This document shows, piece after piece, positions 6,487 to 15,585 of a stretch of DNA of 40,445 bases. A program made the translations under genes and the position numbers. Position 1 is the first letter of the stretch. Every line of letters begins with the position of its first letter. Source of the stretch: Bacteroidota bacterium. GTDB lineage: Bacteria; Bacteroidota; Bacteroidia; Chitinophagales; Chitinophagaceae. The notes under the pieces are model-generated. The model was not told where the DNA came from. It made no database searches and worked only from the letters and a program-made list of their open reading frames with translations. Location: positions 1-40,445 of the forward strand of contig CANKWR010000011.1 of the NCBI GenBank assembly GCA_947487525.1, in the 5' to 3' direction.

Positions 6487-7716
6487 ATGGCTTTTACACA
6501 TCGAAAAATTATTAACGACCCGGTTCATGGTTTTATCACCATTAATGATTCGCTCATTTTTGATATTATCAGTCATCCTTTTTATCAACGATTAAGAAGG
6601 ATTCAGCAAATGGCCTTAGCGCAATTAGTCTATCCAGGTGCAGTGCATACAAGACTACATCATTCATTGGGTGCCTATCATTTAATGAATATGGCGATAA
6701 ATGAACTTAGAGACAAAGGCGTGGACATTACACCCGAAGAAGCGCTAGCCGCAAAAGCAGCTATTCTATTGCATGATATTGGACATGGCCCTTATTCTCA
6801 TGCTTTAGAAAAAGTACTTCTTAAAGGAATTAGTCACGAAGACCTTTCCTTGGTTATTATGCATGCATTAAATGAGGACGACAACCCCAATTTAAAAGGT
6901 CAATTAAGTTTAGCGATCAAAATATTTACCAATCAATATCCAAAGAAATTTTTATACCAATTAATCAGTGGCCAACTCGATGTTGATCGCTTAGACTACC
7001 TTTCAAGAGATAGCTTCTTTACTGGCGTAAGTGAAGGTGTGGTGGGATATGAACGCATTTTAAAAATGCTTACCGTTTGTGACAATGAATTAGTGGTGGA
7101 AGAAAAGGGGATCAATAGCGTTGAAAAATTTTTACTTTCAAGACAGTTAATGTATTGGCAGGTATATCGACATAAAACAGTTGTTGCCAGTGAAAAAATG
7201 TTGGTAAAAATAATTGAACGTGCTCAATACCTATTTCAACAAAATAATACTTCGGTAAAAACTAATGCATTACTCGATTACTTTTTATCCAACCCTTCCA
7301 TGGAAATTAAGGACCTTGATTTAAGCGCCTACTGCAATTTAGACGATACCGATATTTTACATGCTATTAAACAATGGCAGCACAATGCGGATCCTATCTT
7401 ATCTATCTTGTGCAAAGGATTGTTGAACAGAAGGTGTTTTAAATGTCAAATTCAAGCCGAACCCATCACGGATGCTCAGTGGGAAAAAGCATTATCTACC
7501 ATAAGTTCCAAGCATTCATTTACAAAGGAGGATCTGTCATTTTTATGTTTTAAAGGCACCGTGTCCAATACCTTATATAAAAATGACAATGAAACCATTA
7601 AAATTTTGCTAAAAACAGGTGAAATTGTTAACATTTCAGCCATTCAGAACGCATTAATCGTTGAAAGTCTTTCTGCCCCGGTGAAAAAATTTTACATTTG
7701 CTTACTTAACGAATAA
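6487..7716 (+). CDS. HD-domain phosphohydrolase
   Basis: Start chosen at ATG 6487 (MAFTHRKIINDPVHGF), since an upstream GTG at 6427 adds residues outside the family and a TACCTTTA promoter-like element lies at 6462. 409 residues. HD motif: HTRLHH (54-59) and LLHDIGHGPYSH with His96-Asp97, plus a later VDRLDYLSRD aspartate, the layout of dNTP triphosphohydrolase/SAMHD1-like HD proteins. The substrate is not determinable from sequence. It is followed after 20 bases by lpxD, a conserved arrangement in many Bacteroidota, which makes it the first gene of the lipid A operon here. Confidence 0.8.
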   Translation: MAFTHRKIINDPVHGFITINDSLIFDIISHPFYQRLRRIQQMALAQLVYPGAVHTRLHHSLGAYHLMNMAINELRDKGVDITPEEALAAKAAILLHDIGHGPYSHALEKVLLKGISHEDLSLVIMHALNEDDNPNLKGQLSLAIKIFTNQYPKKFLYQLISGQLDVDRLDYLSRDSFFTGVSEGVVGYERILKMLTVCDNELVVEEKGINSVEKFLLSRQLMYWQVYRHKTVVASEKMLVKIIERAQYLFQQNNTSVKTNALLDYFLSNPSMEIKDLDLSAYCNLDDTDILHAIKQWQHNADPILSILCKGLLNRRCFKCQIQAEPITDAQWEKALSTISSKHSFTKEDLSFLCFKGTVSNTLYKNDNETIKILLKTGEIVNISAIQNALIVESLSAPVKKFYICLLNE

Positions 7717-7736
7717 CCTCATTCAAACATTAACGA

Positions 7737-8783
7737 ATGCTACAATTTAGTGCCCAACAAGTTGCTATGATGATTCAAGGAAAAGTAGAAGGTGATGCAA
7801 CTGTTACCGTTTCTCAATTTGGTAAAATTGAAGAAGCGATATCTGGGCAAATTTCTTTTTTAGCCAACCCTAAATACGAGGAGTTCTTGTATACCACGCA
7901 AGCAAGCATCCTCATTGTTAATGAAAGTTTAGTATTAAAAAGTCCCATTGCTGCCACCTTAATTAGGGTGCCAGATGCGTATGCTGCATTTGCCACTTTG
8001 CTTACCAAATACCAAGCATTAAAATCACAGCAGTTAACCGGAATTCAAACACCTTCCCATATTTCAAAAACTGCCACATTAGGAGAAGGTCATTATATTG
8101 CAGCATTTGCACATATTGGAGACCATGTTACAATCGGGACCAATGTTAAAATATTTGCCAATGTAGTCATTGGTGATAATGTTACGATTGGCAATGATGT
8201 TATTTTACACCCAGGCGTGGTGATTTATGCTGACTGTATTTTAGGGAATCATATTACGATTCATTCCGGCGCCATTATTGGTAGCGATGGATTTGGTTTT
8301 GCCCCGACCGCTGATGGAGGTTTTCAAAAAGTGCCTCAATTGGGCAATGTCATTATTGAGGATCATGTGGAGGTGGGCGCAAATACCACCATCGATCGAG
8401 CAACGATTGGTTCCACCATCATCAAAAAAGGAGTTAAACTAGACAACCTTATTCAAATCGCACACAATGTTGAGGTGGGAGAAAATACAGTCATTGCTGC
8501 GCAAACTGGGGTAAGTGGCAGTACCAAAATTGGTAAAAATGTGATGATTGGAGGTCAAGTAGGCATTGCAGGCCATTTAAGCGTAGCTGATGGAATAAAA
8601 ATTGCCGCAAAAAGCGGAATTACAAAAAGTTTCAAAGAGCCGAATTTAACCCTTACTGGCAACCCCGCTGGGGACCACAATGCCTCATTAAGGGCCCAAG
8701 TACACATGAAAAACCTTCCAAACCTTGAAAAAAGGGTGAAAGAATTGGAAATATTGCTCGCACAAGGGTCTCAAAAAGGCTAA
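7737..8783 (+). CDS. lpxD: UDP-3-O-acylglucosamine N-acyltransferase
   Basis: Adds the second hydroxyacyl chain to UDP-3-O-acyl-glucosamine in lipid A synthesis, in the cytoplasm. 348 residues. There is an N-terminal uridine-binding domain (about 1-100; [20 protein letters not shown] is typical), then a left-handed beta-helix of hexapeptide repeats (about 105-320), with [12 protein letters not shown] carrying the catalytic histidine (His243) and a C-terminal helix. It sits 20 bases after the HD gene and 57 bases before lpxC/fabZ, in the order of the pathway cluster in this phylum. Confidence 0.93.
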   Translation: MLQFSAQQVAMMIQGKVEGDATVTVSQFGKIEEAISGQISFLANPKYEEFLYTTQASILIVNESLVLKSPIAATLIRVPDAYAAFATLLTKYQALKSQQLTGIQTPSHISKTATLGEGHYIAAFAHIGDHVTIGTNVKIFANVVIGDNVTIGNDVILHPGVVIYADCILGNHITIHSGAIIGSDGFGFAPTADGGFQKVPQLGNVIIEDHVEVGANTTIDRATIGSTIIKKGVKLDNLIQIAHNVEVGENTVIAAQTGVSGSTKIGKNVMIGGQVGIAGHLSVADGIKIAAKSGITKSFKEPNLTLTGNPAGDHNASLRAQVHMKNLPNLEKRVKELEILLAQGSQKG

Positions 8784-8840
8784 TTAACCTAATTTTGTGG
8801 AAATCATCGCTTTAAGTAGCGAGTTAAACTTTTATCGTGT

Positions 8841-10250
8841 ATGGATGAGCATTTTAATCCCGACAAGCAGCATACCCTTTCTGCCACCATTAGCATTAGT
8901 GGTACTGGATTGCATACGGGTGTATTGGTGGACATGACATTGAATCCGGCAAATCCTGGTTTTGGTATTCAATTTCAAAGGGTGGACTTACCCAATAAAC
9001 CAATTATCAAAGCAGATTGTGACTTGGTAACTGACACGAGCCGTGGAACAACCCTTCAAGTGGGTGATGTCAAAGTAAGTACAGTGGAGCATATTTTAGC
9101 TGCATTGGTAGGCATGGGGGTTGACAATGTATTGATTGAAGTGAATGGTCCAGAAATACCAATTATGGATGGAAGCTCTACTCCCTTTATTGAACTTATT
9201 GAAGGGATTGGCGTATTTGAACAAGAAGCTGCAAAAGCATGGTATAGTATTGATGAAAATATTTTTCATTACGATGAAGGCAAAAGAGTGGAAATGGTTG
9301 CCTTGCCTGCACTTGATTATCAAATAACTACCCTAATTGATTTTAATAGTCCTGTATTAGGAACACAGCATGCTGCTTTGAAAACCATCAAGGATTTTAA
9401 AGCAGAAATTGCCCCTTGTCGTACTTTTTGTTTTTTACATGAACTAGAAGCATTATTGGAACATGACCTTATCAAAGGAGGAGATATTAATAATGCAATT
9501 GTCGTGGTGGATAAGCCTGTGACCGATGAGGAAATGGGACGACTTGCAAAAGTGTTTAAACGTGAAAAAATTGAAGTTAAAAGTGAAGGCTATTTAAACA
9601 ATTTAGAATTAAGATTCCCGAACGAACCTGCAAGACATAAATTATTGGATGTGATTGGTGACCTTGCCTTGATTGGATATCCCATTAAAGCAAGAATCAT
9701 CGCCAATCGTCCTGGACATAGTAGTAATGTAGAATTTGCTAAAAAAATTAAGCAATACATTAAAAAAAATAAGCACGTTAAAGACGTGCCTGTATATGAC
9801 CCTGCGTTAACCCCTGTTTTTAATTTAGAACAGATTGAAAAAATATTACCCCACCGTTATCCATTCTTATTTGTTGACAAAATTATTGAGTTAACAGATA
9901 CGGTGATTGTGGGTGTTAAAAATGTAACATTCAATGAATGGTTTTTCCCGGGGCATTTCCCAGGAAATCCAGTAATGCCAGGGGTATTGCAGATTGAAGC
10001 ATTGGCTCAAACAGGGGGTATACTTTGTATCAATGCCATGCCTGAAGGTAGTTACGATACTTATTTCTTAAAAATAGACAATTGTAAATTCAAAGCCATG
10101 GTTAAACCTGGTGATACCATGCTGTTGAAAATGGAATTGACTGCTCCAATACGTCGTGGCATTTGTGAAATGCGCGGCACTGTTTACGTAGGCGGCAAAG
10201 TGGCTACCGAAGCCGACCTTGTTGCGCAGGTTGTAAAACGAGCAGAATAA
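8841..10250 (+). CDS. lpxC: Bifunctional LpxC deacetylase / FabZ dehydratase fusion
   Basis: Two enzymes in one chain of 469 residues. The N-terminal LpxC part (about 1-305) removes the acetyl group from UDP-3-O-acyl-GlcNAc, the committed step of lipid A synthesis; zinc ligands are visible as His84 (STVEHILAAL) and His266/Asp270 (ARHKLLDVIGD), with IMDGSS at 108-113. The C-terminal FabZ part (about 320-469) dehydrates 3-hydroxyacyl-ACP: LPHRYPFLF with His338 and PGHFPGNPVMPGVLQIEAL with Glu386. The fusion is normal for Bacteroidota and couples use of the shared hydroxyacyl-ACP pool between lipid A and fatty acid elongation. A perfect TAnnTTTG (8790-8797) lies in the short upstream gap but without a matching -33. 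Confidence 0.94.
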   Translation: MDEHFNPDKQHTLSATISISGTGLHTGVLVDMTLNPANPGFGIQFQRVDLPNKPIIKADCDLVTDTSRGTTLQVGDVKVSTVEHILAALVGMGVDNVLIEVNGPEIPIMDGSSTPFIELIEGIGVFEQEAAKAWYSIDENIFHYDEGKRVEMVALPALDYQITTLIDFNSPVLGTQHAALKTIKDFKAEIAPCRTFCFLHELEALLEHDLIKGGDINNAIVVVDKPVTDEEMGRLAKVFKREKIEVKSEGYLNNLELRFPNEPARHKLLDVIGDLALIGYPIKARIIANRPGHSSNVEFAKKIKQYIKKNKHVKDVPVYDPALTPVFNLEQIEKILPHRYPFLFVDKIIELTDTVIVGVKNVTFNEWFFPGHFPGNPVMPGVLQIEALAQTGGILCINAMPEGSYDTYFLKIDNCKFKAMVKPGDTMLLKMELTAPIRRGICEMRGTVYVGGKVATEADLVAQVVKRAE

Positions 10251-10265
10251 AAAAAATAAAAAAAT

Positions 10266-11063
10266 ATGACTCATCCATTTACCTATATCGATCCAAATGC
10301 AAAAATTGCACCCAATGTGAAAATAGACCCTTTCACCGTAATACACGGGGAAGTAGTCATTGGCGAAGGCACTTGGATCGGAAGTAATGTAACTGTTATG
10401 AATGGCACTAAGATTGGGAAAAATTGTAGAATATTTCCTGGAGCGGTGATTGGCGCCGATCCACAGGATTTAAAATTCAATGGTGAAAAAACTTCTGTTG
10501 AAATTGGAGATGGAACCACCATCAGAGAATTTGTTACTATTAACCGGGGTACTTCGGACCGATGGATCACCAAAGTGGGTAACAACTGTTTAATCATGGC
10601 CTATAGTCATATTGCGCATGACTGTATTATTGGAAACAATTGTATCCTTAGTAATAGTGTACAAATTGCAGGGCACGTAACCTTAGGTGACTACTCCTGG
10701 ATTGCAGGGGTGAGTGCGGTACATCAATTTGTAAATATTGGACAACATGCTTATATCGCTGGAGGTAGCTTAGTGAGCAAGGATGTGCCTCCTTATATTA
10801 AGGCAGTTCGAAACCCTTTAAGCTATGGCGGTGTAAACAGTGTTGGATTAAAAAGAAGAGGATTTGATTTGGAGAAAATAAATCATATTTTAGATATCTA
10901 CCGTATTATTTTTAATAAAGGAATGAATACCACACAGGCCCTTGAATTTATTGAGGAAGAATTGCCTGCAACAGATGAACGTGATGAAATAGTCACTTTT
11001 ATCAGAGAAAGTGGACGTGGTATTATCAAGCGTTTTGGAAAAGGGGTAGTAGAAGAAGATTAA
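10266..11063 (+). CDS. lpxA: Acyl-ACP:UDP-GlcNAc O-acyltransferase
   Basis: First step of lipid A synthesis: it transfers a 3-hydroxyacyl chain to the 3-OH of UDP-GlcNAc. 265 residues, the usual length. Hexapeptide repeats of the beta-helix run to about residue 190, with the catalytic motif AYSHIAHDC (His118) and a helical C-terminal third (NHILDIYRIIFNKGM). The start is 15 bases after the LpxC-FabZ stop; the stop is two bases before the following ABC gene, so translation is probably coupled. Confidence 0.95.
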   Translation: MTHPFTYIDPNAKIAPNVKIDPFTVIHGEVVIGEGTWIGSNVTVMNGTKIGKNCRIFPGAVIGADPQDLKFNGEKTSVEIGDGTTIREFVTINRGTSDRWITKVGNNCLIMAYSHIAHDCIIGNNCILSNSVQIAGHVTLGDYSWIAGVSAVHQFVNIGQHAYIAGGSLVSKDVPPYIKAVRNPLSYGGVNSVGLKRRGFDLEKINHILDIYRIIFNKGMNTTQALEFIEEELPATDERDEIVTFIRESGRGIIKRFGKGVVEED

Positions 11064-11065
11064 TT

Positions 11066-11677
11066 ATGGTACAAATAACCCTAAAGGATGCAGGAAAAAG
11101 ATTCAATAAGGATTGGATTTTCAGAAACCTGAATTACACTTTTAAAACGGGTGAACATTATGCCTTAATTGGCAATAATGGTTCTGGCAAAAGTACTTTA
11201 TTGCAAACCATTTCAGGTTATGCTACTTTATCAAAAGGCAATATTGATTGGGGGGAATTTGATTCTAATACCATTTTTCAACAAATAAGTATCGCTGCTC
11301 CTTACCTTGAAGTCGTGGAGGAATTTACGACCAAAGAACAATTTGAATTTCACGAAAAATTTAAGCCCCTTAGGAAGGATCTTACCATAACTGAAATGAT
11401 TGAGATGATTGGTTTAAAAGACGCTACCGATAAACAAATCAGGTATTATAGCAGTGGAATGAAACAAAGGTTAAAATTGGCATTGGCCATTTTTTCAGAA
11501 ACCCCAATCCTACTTTTAGACGAACCCTGTAGTAATTTAGATAAGGAAGGTTATTCGCTTTATCATTCCTTAATTCAACGATATGCAATGGATAAATTAA
11601 TTATTGTAGGGAGCAACGATCCGCAGGAATATCAATATTGCAGGAAGCAAATTAATTTGCATGATTTTAAACATTAA
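11066..11677 (+). CDS. ABC transporter ATP-binding protein
   Basis: 203-residue nucleotide-binding subunit: Walker A GNNGSGKST (36-44), ABC signature YYSSGMKQRL (about 130-139), Walker B ILLLDEPCSNLD (about 149-160). It is short, with no membrane domain and no permease next to it, so its partner is elsewhere or it acts without one. It begins two bases after lpxA, so it belongs to the lipid A operon. Its last four bases overlap the end of the convergent alanine dehydrogenase gene. A transport role in envelope lipid traffic is only suggested by position. Confidence 0.85.
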   Translation: MVQITLKDAGKRFNKDWIFRNLNYTFKTGEHYALIGNNGSGKSTLLQTISGYATLSKGNIDWGEFDSNTIFQQISIAAPYLEVVEEFTTKEQFEFHEKFKPLRKDLTITEMIEMIGLKDATDKQIRYYSSGMKQRLKLALAIFSETPILLLDEPCSNLDKEGYSLYHSLIQRYAMDKLIIVGSNDPQEYQYCRKQINLHDFKH

Positions 11678-12888
11678 CTCCTGCTCGCAATTAATAAATT
11701 TAAATCCGTAAATTTTAATTGAAATTTTTCACTGATGTAAAAATCAGTAAGTGCTCCTTTATATAGATAAATGCCTTCCCTTAAATGCACTTGTTGCCAA
11801 ATAATTGCTTCTACTCCACCTTGGTCACCTACCTGAATTAACAAAGGCATTAATACATTGCTAATGGCCTGACTGGCAGTACGCGCAAAACCACTTGGAA
11901 TATTAGGTACTCCGTAATGAATTACATTATGTTTCGTGATTATTGGATGCTCATGATTGGTCAATTCGCTGGTTTCAAAACAACCTCCTCGGTCAATAGC
12001 AACATCAATGATAATACTACCAGGTCTCATTGCAGCGACCATCTCCTCTGTTACCACAATAGGTGCTCTCCCCATTTCATTGCGTAAAGCACCCACTGCA
12101 ACTTCGCAGGTTTTCAATTGCTTCGCTAAAATTTTTGGTTCTAACACACTGGTCCAAACTCTTTGTCCTAAATTATTTTGAAGTCTTTGTAAGCGCGAAA
12201 CATTGTTGTCAAACACTTTAACACTGGCTCCCAATGCCAATGCGTTTCTGGTGGCAAACTCTCCAATAATGTCAGCCCCAATGATGACCACCTTGGTTGG
12301 AGGCACCCCACTAATGCCGCCTAACAAGACTCCTTTTCCTTGGTTAAAATTACTTAAATACTGTCCGGCGATTAACATCACCGCACTCCCCGTTATTTCA
12401 CCCATACTTCTTAAAATTGGGTAGTTTTGATTTTCATCTTTGATATTTTCAATGGCAAGCGCTGTTATTTTCTTGGCCATTAATTGCTCCACTAATTCTT
12501 TTTTCAATGCGGACAAATGCAAAGGGGAAATAATAATTTGATGCATTTGTAAATAAGGCAAGTCCGCTTCTACAGGGGGCGCCGTTTTTACCAATACGGG
12601 GCATTTGTACACTTCTTCTTTTTCAAAAACTATGCGGGCGCCTGCTTCGGCATAATCATGGTCCGAATACCTACTTCCTGCTCCTGCGCCTGACTCTACC
12701 ATTACCTCATGGCCATTGGCCACCAATACTCCTACTGCATCCGGAATTAAACCAATTCTATTTTCCTGGAAGGCAATTTCCTTTGGGATACCAATTAATA
12801 AGGACTTTGACCTATGTGGTATATCCAACACTTCTTCCTGTGTTTCATAGGAAAAGGAGCTGGAAATATGGGGCTTAAAGCTACTCAT
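11674..12888 (-). CDS. ald: Alanine dehydrogenase
   Basis: NAD-dependent oxidative deamination of L-alanine to pyruvate (AlaDH/PNT family), 404 residues. Family signature near the N terminus (GIPKEIAFQENRIGLIPDAV, then GAGAGSRYSDHDYAEAGA), SPLHL with the conserved His, and a Rossmann domain beginning KVVIIGADIIGEFATRNA. The NAD loop is odd: the middle glycine of GxGxxG is Asp206 (codon GAC at 12273-12271), one base from GGC. It lies 12 bases after tsaE on the same strand. The 4-base overlap with the convergent ABC gene leaves no space for a terminator. Confidence 0.87.
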   Translation of the reverse strand: MSSFKPHISSSFSYETQEEVLDIPHRSKSLLIGIPKEIAFQENRIGLIPDAVGVLVANGHEVMVESGAGAGSRYSDHDYAEAGARIVFEKEEVYKCPVLVKTAPPVEADLPYLQMHQIIISPLHLSALKKELVEQLMAKKITALAIENIKDENQNYPILRSMGEITGSAVMLIAGQYLSNFNQGKGVLLGGISGVPPTKVVIIGADIIGEFATRNALALGASVKVFDNNVSRLQRLQNNLGQRVWTSVLEPKILAKQLKTCEVAVGALRNEMGRAPIVVTEEMVAAMRPGSIIIDVAIDRGGCFETSELTNHEHPIITKHNVIHYGVPNIPSGFARTASQAISNVLMPLLIQVGDQGGVEAIIWQQVHLREGIYLYKGALTDFYISEKFQLKFTDLNLLIASRS

Positions 12889-12900
12889 ACGGGCAAGTTT

Positions 12901-13311
12901 TTATGAAGGTATAAAAATCCTTCTATGTTCGGGATCTAATATTTCAATTTCAATTTTTAATACATGGTCCGGCAATAATGCTGGCGCTTTTTCGGGCCAT
13001 TCAATAAAGGATAAATCGGCTTCATCTATCGCAGCTTCCACCCCAGTTCTGCGCGCTTCCGCTTCGTCCGCCAATCGGTACCAATCCATATGATAAATAA
13101 GCTGCCCATTTGCCTCATATTCATTCATTATGGAAAAAGTGGGACTGGCCACCGCATCCTGTACACCCAATTGTTTACAAATTTGCCCAATTAAGGTGGT
13201 TTTTCCTGCACCCATGGGGGCAAAAAAAGCCCAAACGGGTTTATGGCCATACTGTTTAATTAGGGTAGCCGCCACCCCCTCCAATTGGTCTAAAGTGTAA
13301 ATCATATCCAT
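12901..13311 (-). CDS. tsaE: tRNA threonylcarbamoyladenosine biosynthesis ATPase TsaE
   Basis: P-loop ATPase that works with TsaB and TsaD to make t6A37 on ANN-decoding tRNAs. Start chosen at ATG 13311 (MDMIYTLDQ), giving 136 residues, typical length. Walker A is MGAGKTTL (GAGKTT 34-39), followed by ASPTFSIMNEY, YHMDWYRL and FIEWPEKA, all TsaE hallmarks. It shares an upstream region with the divergent copper-type ATPase gene and leads directly into ald. Confidence 0.9.
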   Translation of the reverse strand: MDMIYTLDQLEGVAATLIKQYGHKPVWAFFAPMGAGKTTLIGQICKQLGVQDAVASPTFSIMNEYEANGQLIYHMDWYRLADEAEARRTGVEAAIDEADLSFIEWPEKAPALLPDHVLKIEIEILDPEHRRIFIPS

Positions 13312-13368
13312 TACACAAAGATACAGCATCAATCATAAAGCCAAAAAATAGAAATATCAAAAGGGTTG

Positions 13369-13396
13369 TACCTTTACAATGTAAAATCTTTTACAT
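13369..13396 (+). promoter_or_regulatory. Candidate promoter and operator of the P1B ATPase gene
   Basis: TACCTTTA (13369-13376) resembles the Bacteroidota -7 element. Just downstream is a perfect palindrome ATGTAAAA-TC-TTTTACAT (13379-13396), placed where the transcription start would fall and 22 bases before the ATG at 13419. That position suits a repressor site, plausibly metal-responsive given the gene, but the regulator is not in the window. Confidence 0.45.
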
Positions 13397-13418
13397 AGGG
13401 AATTTGAAATGAAGCGTT

Positions 13419-15581
13419 ATGGAACATGTACAATTAAAAGTAGACGGAATGAGTTGCACCAACTGCGCTCTTTCCATTCATAAATATTTGGAAAATAAAG
13501 GAGTAAGTGAACCAAAAGTAAGTTTTATGGAAGGGGAAGTGCAGTTTGATTTGCCTGCTGAAATAAAAAAAGAAACACTTATTAAAGGAATTGCCAATTT
13601 AGGGTATAAAGTACGCGGCCAGGAAGAAGCCGCCCCTAAAAAAAAGTGGCTTGACAATAATAAGGAGCGAGCCCTATTTTGTTTGATTTTTACCATTCCA
13701 TTGGTAGCCCATATGATCCCAGGTGTGCATCAAATTCCTGGCATGCATGTATTCATGAACCCCTTTGTTCAATTGGCCATTACCCTTCCTGTTTTTATCG
13801 TAGGCATGGGCTATTTTGGAAAAAGCGCTTGGAACAGTATGCTCAATGGCATACCCAATATGAATGTATTGGTGAGCATAGGTACTTTAGCTTCCTTCGG
13901 TTACAGTTTGTATGGAACCATTATTGGCAAAGGCATGGAGTTTGCATACTATGAAACAACCGCCACCATTTTTACTTTAGTTTTTTTTGGAAATTTTTTG
14001 GAAGACTACTCCATTGAATCCACACAACGTGCATTGAAGGATTTGGTAAAGGCGCAAAAAGTAATGGCCAATATGATTGTGTTTGACGAAAACCATAAAG
14101 AAATATTATTTACTGTTGAAAGTGATACTTTAAAAGTGGGCGACCTAGTTTTAATTAATTCAGGTGAAACCATTCCCATGGATTGTAAAGTGCTTTGGGG
14201 AGAAGCCAATGTAAATGAGTCCATCGTAACGGGTGAAAGTGTTCCCGTGTTTAGAAAAATGAATGATATTTTATTAGGCGGGAGCACCATTGAAAACGGC
14301 ACTTTAAAAGCATACATTACTGCGGTAGGCAATGACACGGTACTTGCGAATATTTTAAAAATGGTAAAAGCGGCACAGGGTGAAAAACCACCCGTACAAA
14401 TATTGGCCGATAAAATTTCAGCCATCTTTGTTCCATTGGTCATTAGTATTGCAATGGTTACCCTATTGGGCAATTATTTTTTTGCGCACAATGCAAGTGG
14501 GGACCCCATTGGTTTTGGTGAAAGCATGTTAAGGGCCATTGCTGTTTTAGTGATTTCCTGTCCTTGCGCAATGGGTTTAGCAACCCCTGCAGCCATTGCA
14601 GTGGGATTAGGTCGCGGTGCTCGCAATGGAATCGTATTTAAAAATGCAAAGAGCCTAGAAACATTCAAGGATATCAAGCAAGTGGTATTTGACAAAACGG
14701 GTACATTGACTACTGGCCACTTTGAAATTGCAAGCTTTAAAATTGTAGATGCCAATACCAATTTAAACGAAGCGGATTTTAAATCCCTTGTTTATTCATT
14801 AGAAAGATATTCCAATCATCCAATTGCAAAATGTATTAGTACTAGTTGGAAATCAACTAATGCCATCAATTGGGCGAAGATAGAAGAAGTGAAAGGCATG
14901 GGTATTCAAGCCAAGGATAAAGAAGGAAACGAATATTGGTCAGGTTCATTTAAAACATTAACCAATCCAAACGCCCAAGATGGACATAATGTTTACATCC
15001 AAAAAAACGGAATACTCCTTGGATGGGTGGATGTCACCGATCAAATAAGACCTGAGGCAAAGGAAGTGATTCAAACCTTACATCAACAAGGAATTCATAC
15101 CATCTTAGTAAGTGGTGACCGAAAAGAAAAATGCGAGGCAGTTGGAAAAGCTTTGGGTATTCAAGAAATCATAAGCGAGCAAAGTCCAACAGATAAATTA
15201 GAAAAATTAGATGCACTTACTAAAATTGCACCCACTGCCATGGTAGGTGATGGAATCAATGACGCGCCTGCATTAGCCAAAGCAACGGTGGGTATTTCAT
15301 TAAGCAATGCTTCCCATATTGCTATCCAAAGTGCGCAAGTCATTTTAATGAACCAGGGATTAAAAAACTTACCAATGTCATTGGGTTTAGGACGACGCAC
15401 TTATGAAACCATAAAAGAAAATCTAGCCTGGGCTTTTTCCTACAATATTGTCGCAATCCCTATTGCTGCATTGGGTTTTTTAGGCACATGGGGGCCCACT
15501 TATGGTGCATTAATTATGGGATTAAGTGATGTAGTATTGGCACTGAACTCCCTTCGATTGTTTAAAAAGAAATTAGTGTAA
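13419..15581 (+). CDS. copA: Heavy-metal (copper-type) P1B ATPase
   Basis: Inner-membrane ATP-driven metal exporter, 720 residues. Domains in order: one N-terminal HMA domain with GMSCTNC (Cys13, Cys16); membrane helices; actuator domain with VTGES; the metal-site CPC at 381-383 in VISCPCAMGLATP; phosphorylation motif DKTGTLTTG with Asp425; HP motif SNHPIAK; hinge VGDGINDAP (about 609-617); and two final helices ending MGLSDVVLALNSLRL. CPC with a single CxxC HMA domain points to Cu(I)/Ag(I), but the MxxSD ending differs from the MxxSS of characterised CopA, so metal specificity is inferred. The upstream palindrome (13379-13396) may control it. recQ starts five bases later. Confidence 0.88.
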   Translation: MEHVQLKVDGMSCTNCALSIHKYLENKGVSEPKVSFMEGEVQFDLPAEIKKETLIKGIANLGYKVRGQEEAAPKKKWLDNNKERALFCLIFTIPLVAHMIPGVHQIPGMHVFMNPFVQLAITLPVFIVGMGYFGKSAWNSMLNGIPNMNVLVSIGTLASFGYSLYGTIIGKGMEFAYYETTATIFTLVFFGNFLEDYSIESTQRALKDLVKAQKVMANMIVFDENHKEILFTVESDTLKVGDLVLINSGETIPMDCKVLWGEANVNESIVTGESVPVFRKMNDILLGGSTIENGTLKAYITAVGNDTVLANILKMVKAAQGEKPPVQILADKISAIFVPLVISIAMVTLLGNYFFAHNASGDPIGFGESMLRAIAVLVISCPCAMGLATPAAIAVGLGRGARNGIVFKNAKSLETFKDIKQVVFDKTGTLTTGHFEIASFKIVDANTNLNEADFKSLVYSLERYSNHPIAKCISTSWKSTNAINWAKIEEVKGMGIQAKDKEGNEYWSGSFKTLTNPNAQDGHNVYIQKNGILLGWVDVTDQIRPEAKEVIQTLHQQGIHTILVSGDRKEKCEAVGKALGIQEIISEQSPTDKLEKLDALTKIAPTAMVGDGINDAPALAKATVGISLSNASHIAIQSAQVILMNQGLKNLPMSLGLGRRTYETIKENLAWAFSYNIVAIPIAALGFLGTWGPTYGALIMGLSDVVLALNSLRLFKKKLV

Positions 15582-15585
15582 TTCA

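Noticed and set aside
8841..10250. LpxC-FabZ fusion as a novelty
   Set aside because: This fusion is the usual form in Bacteroidota.
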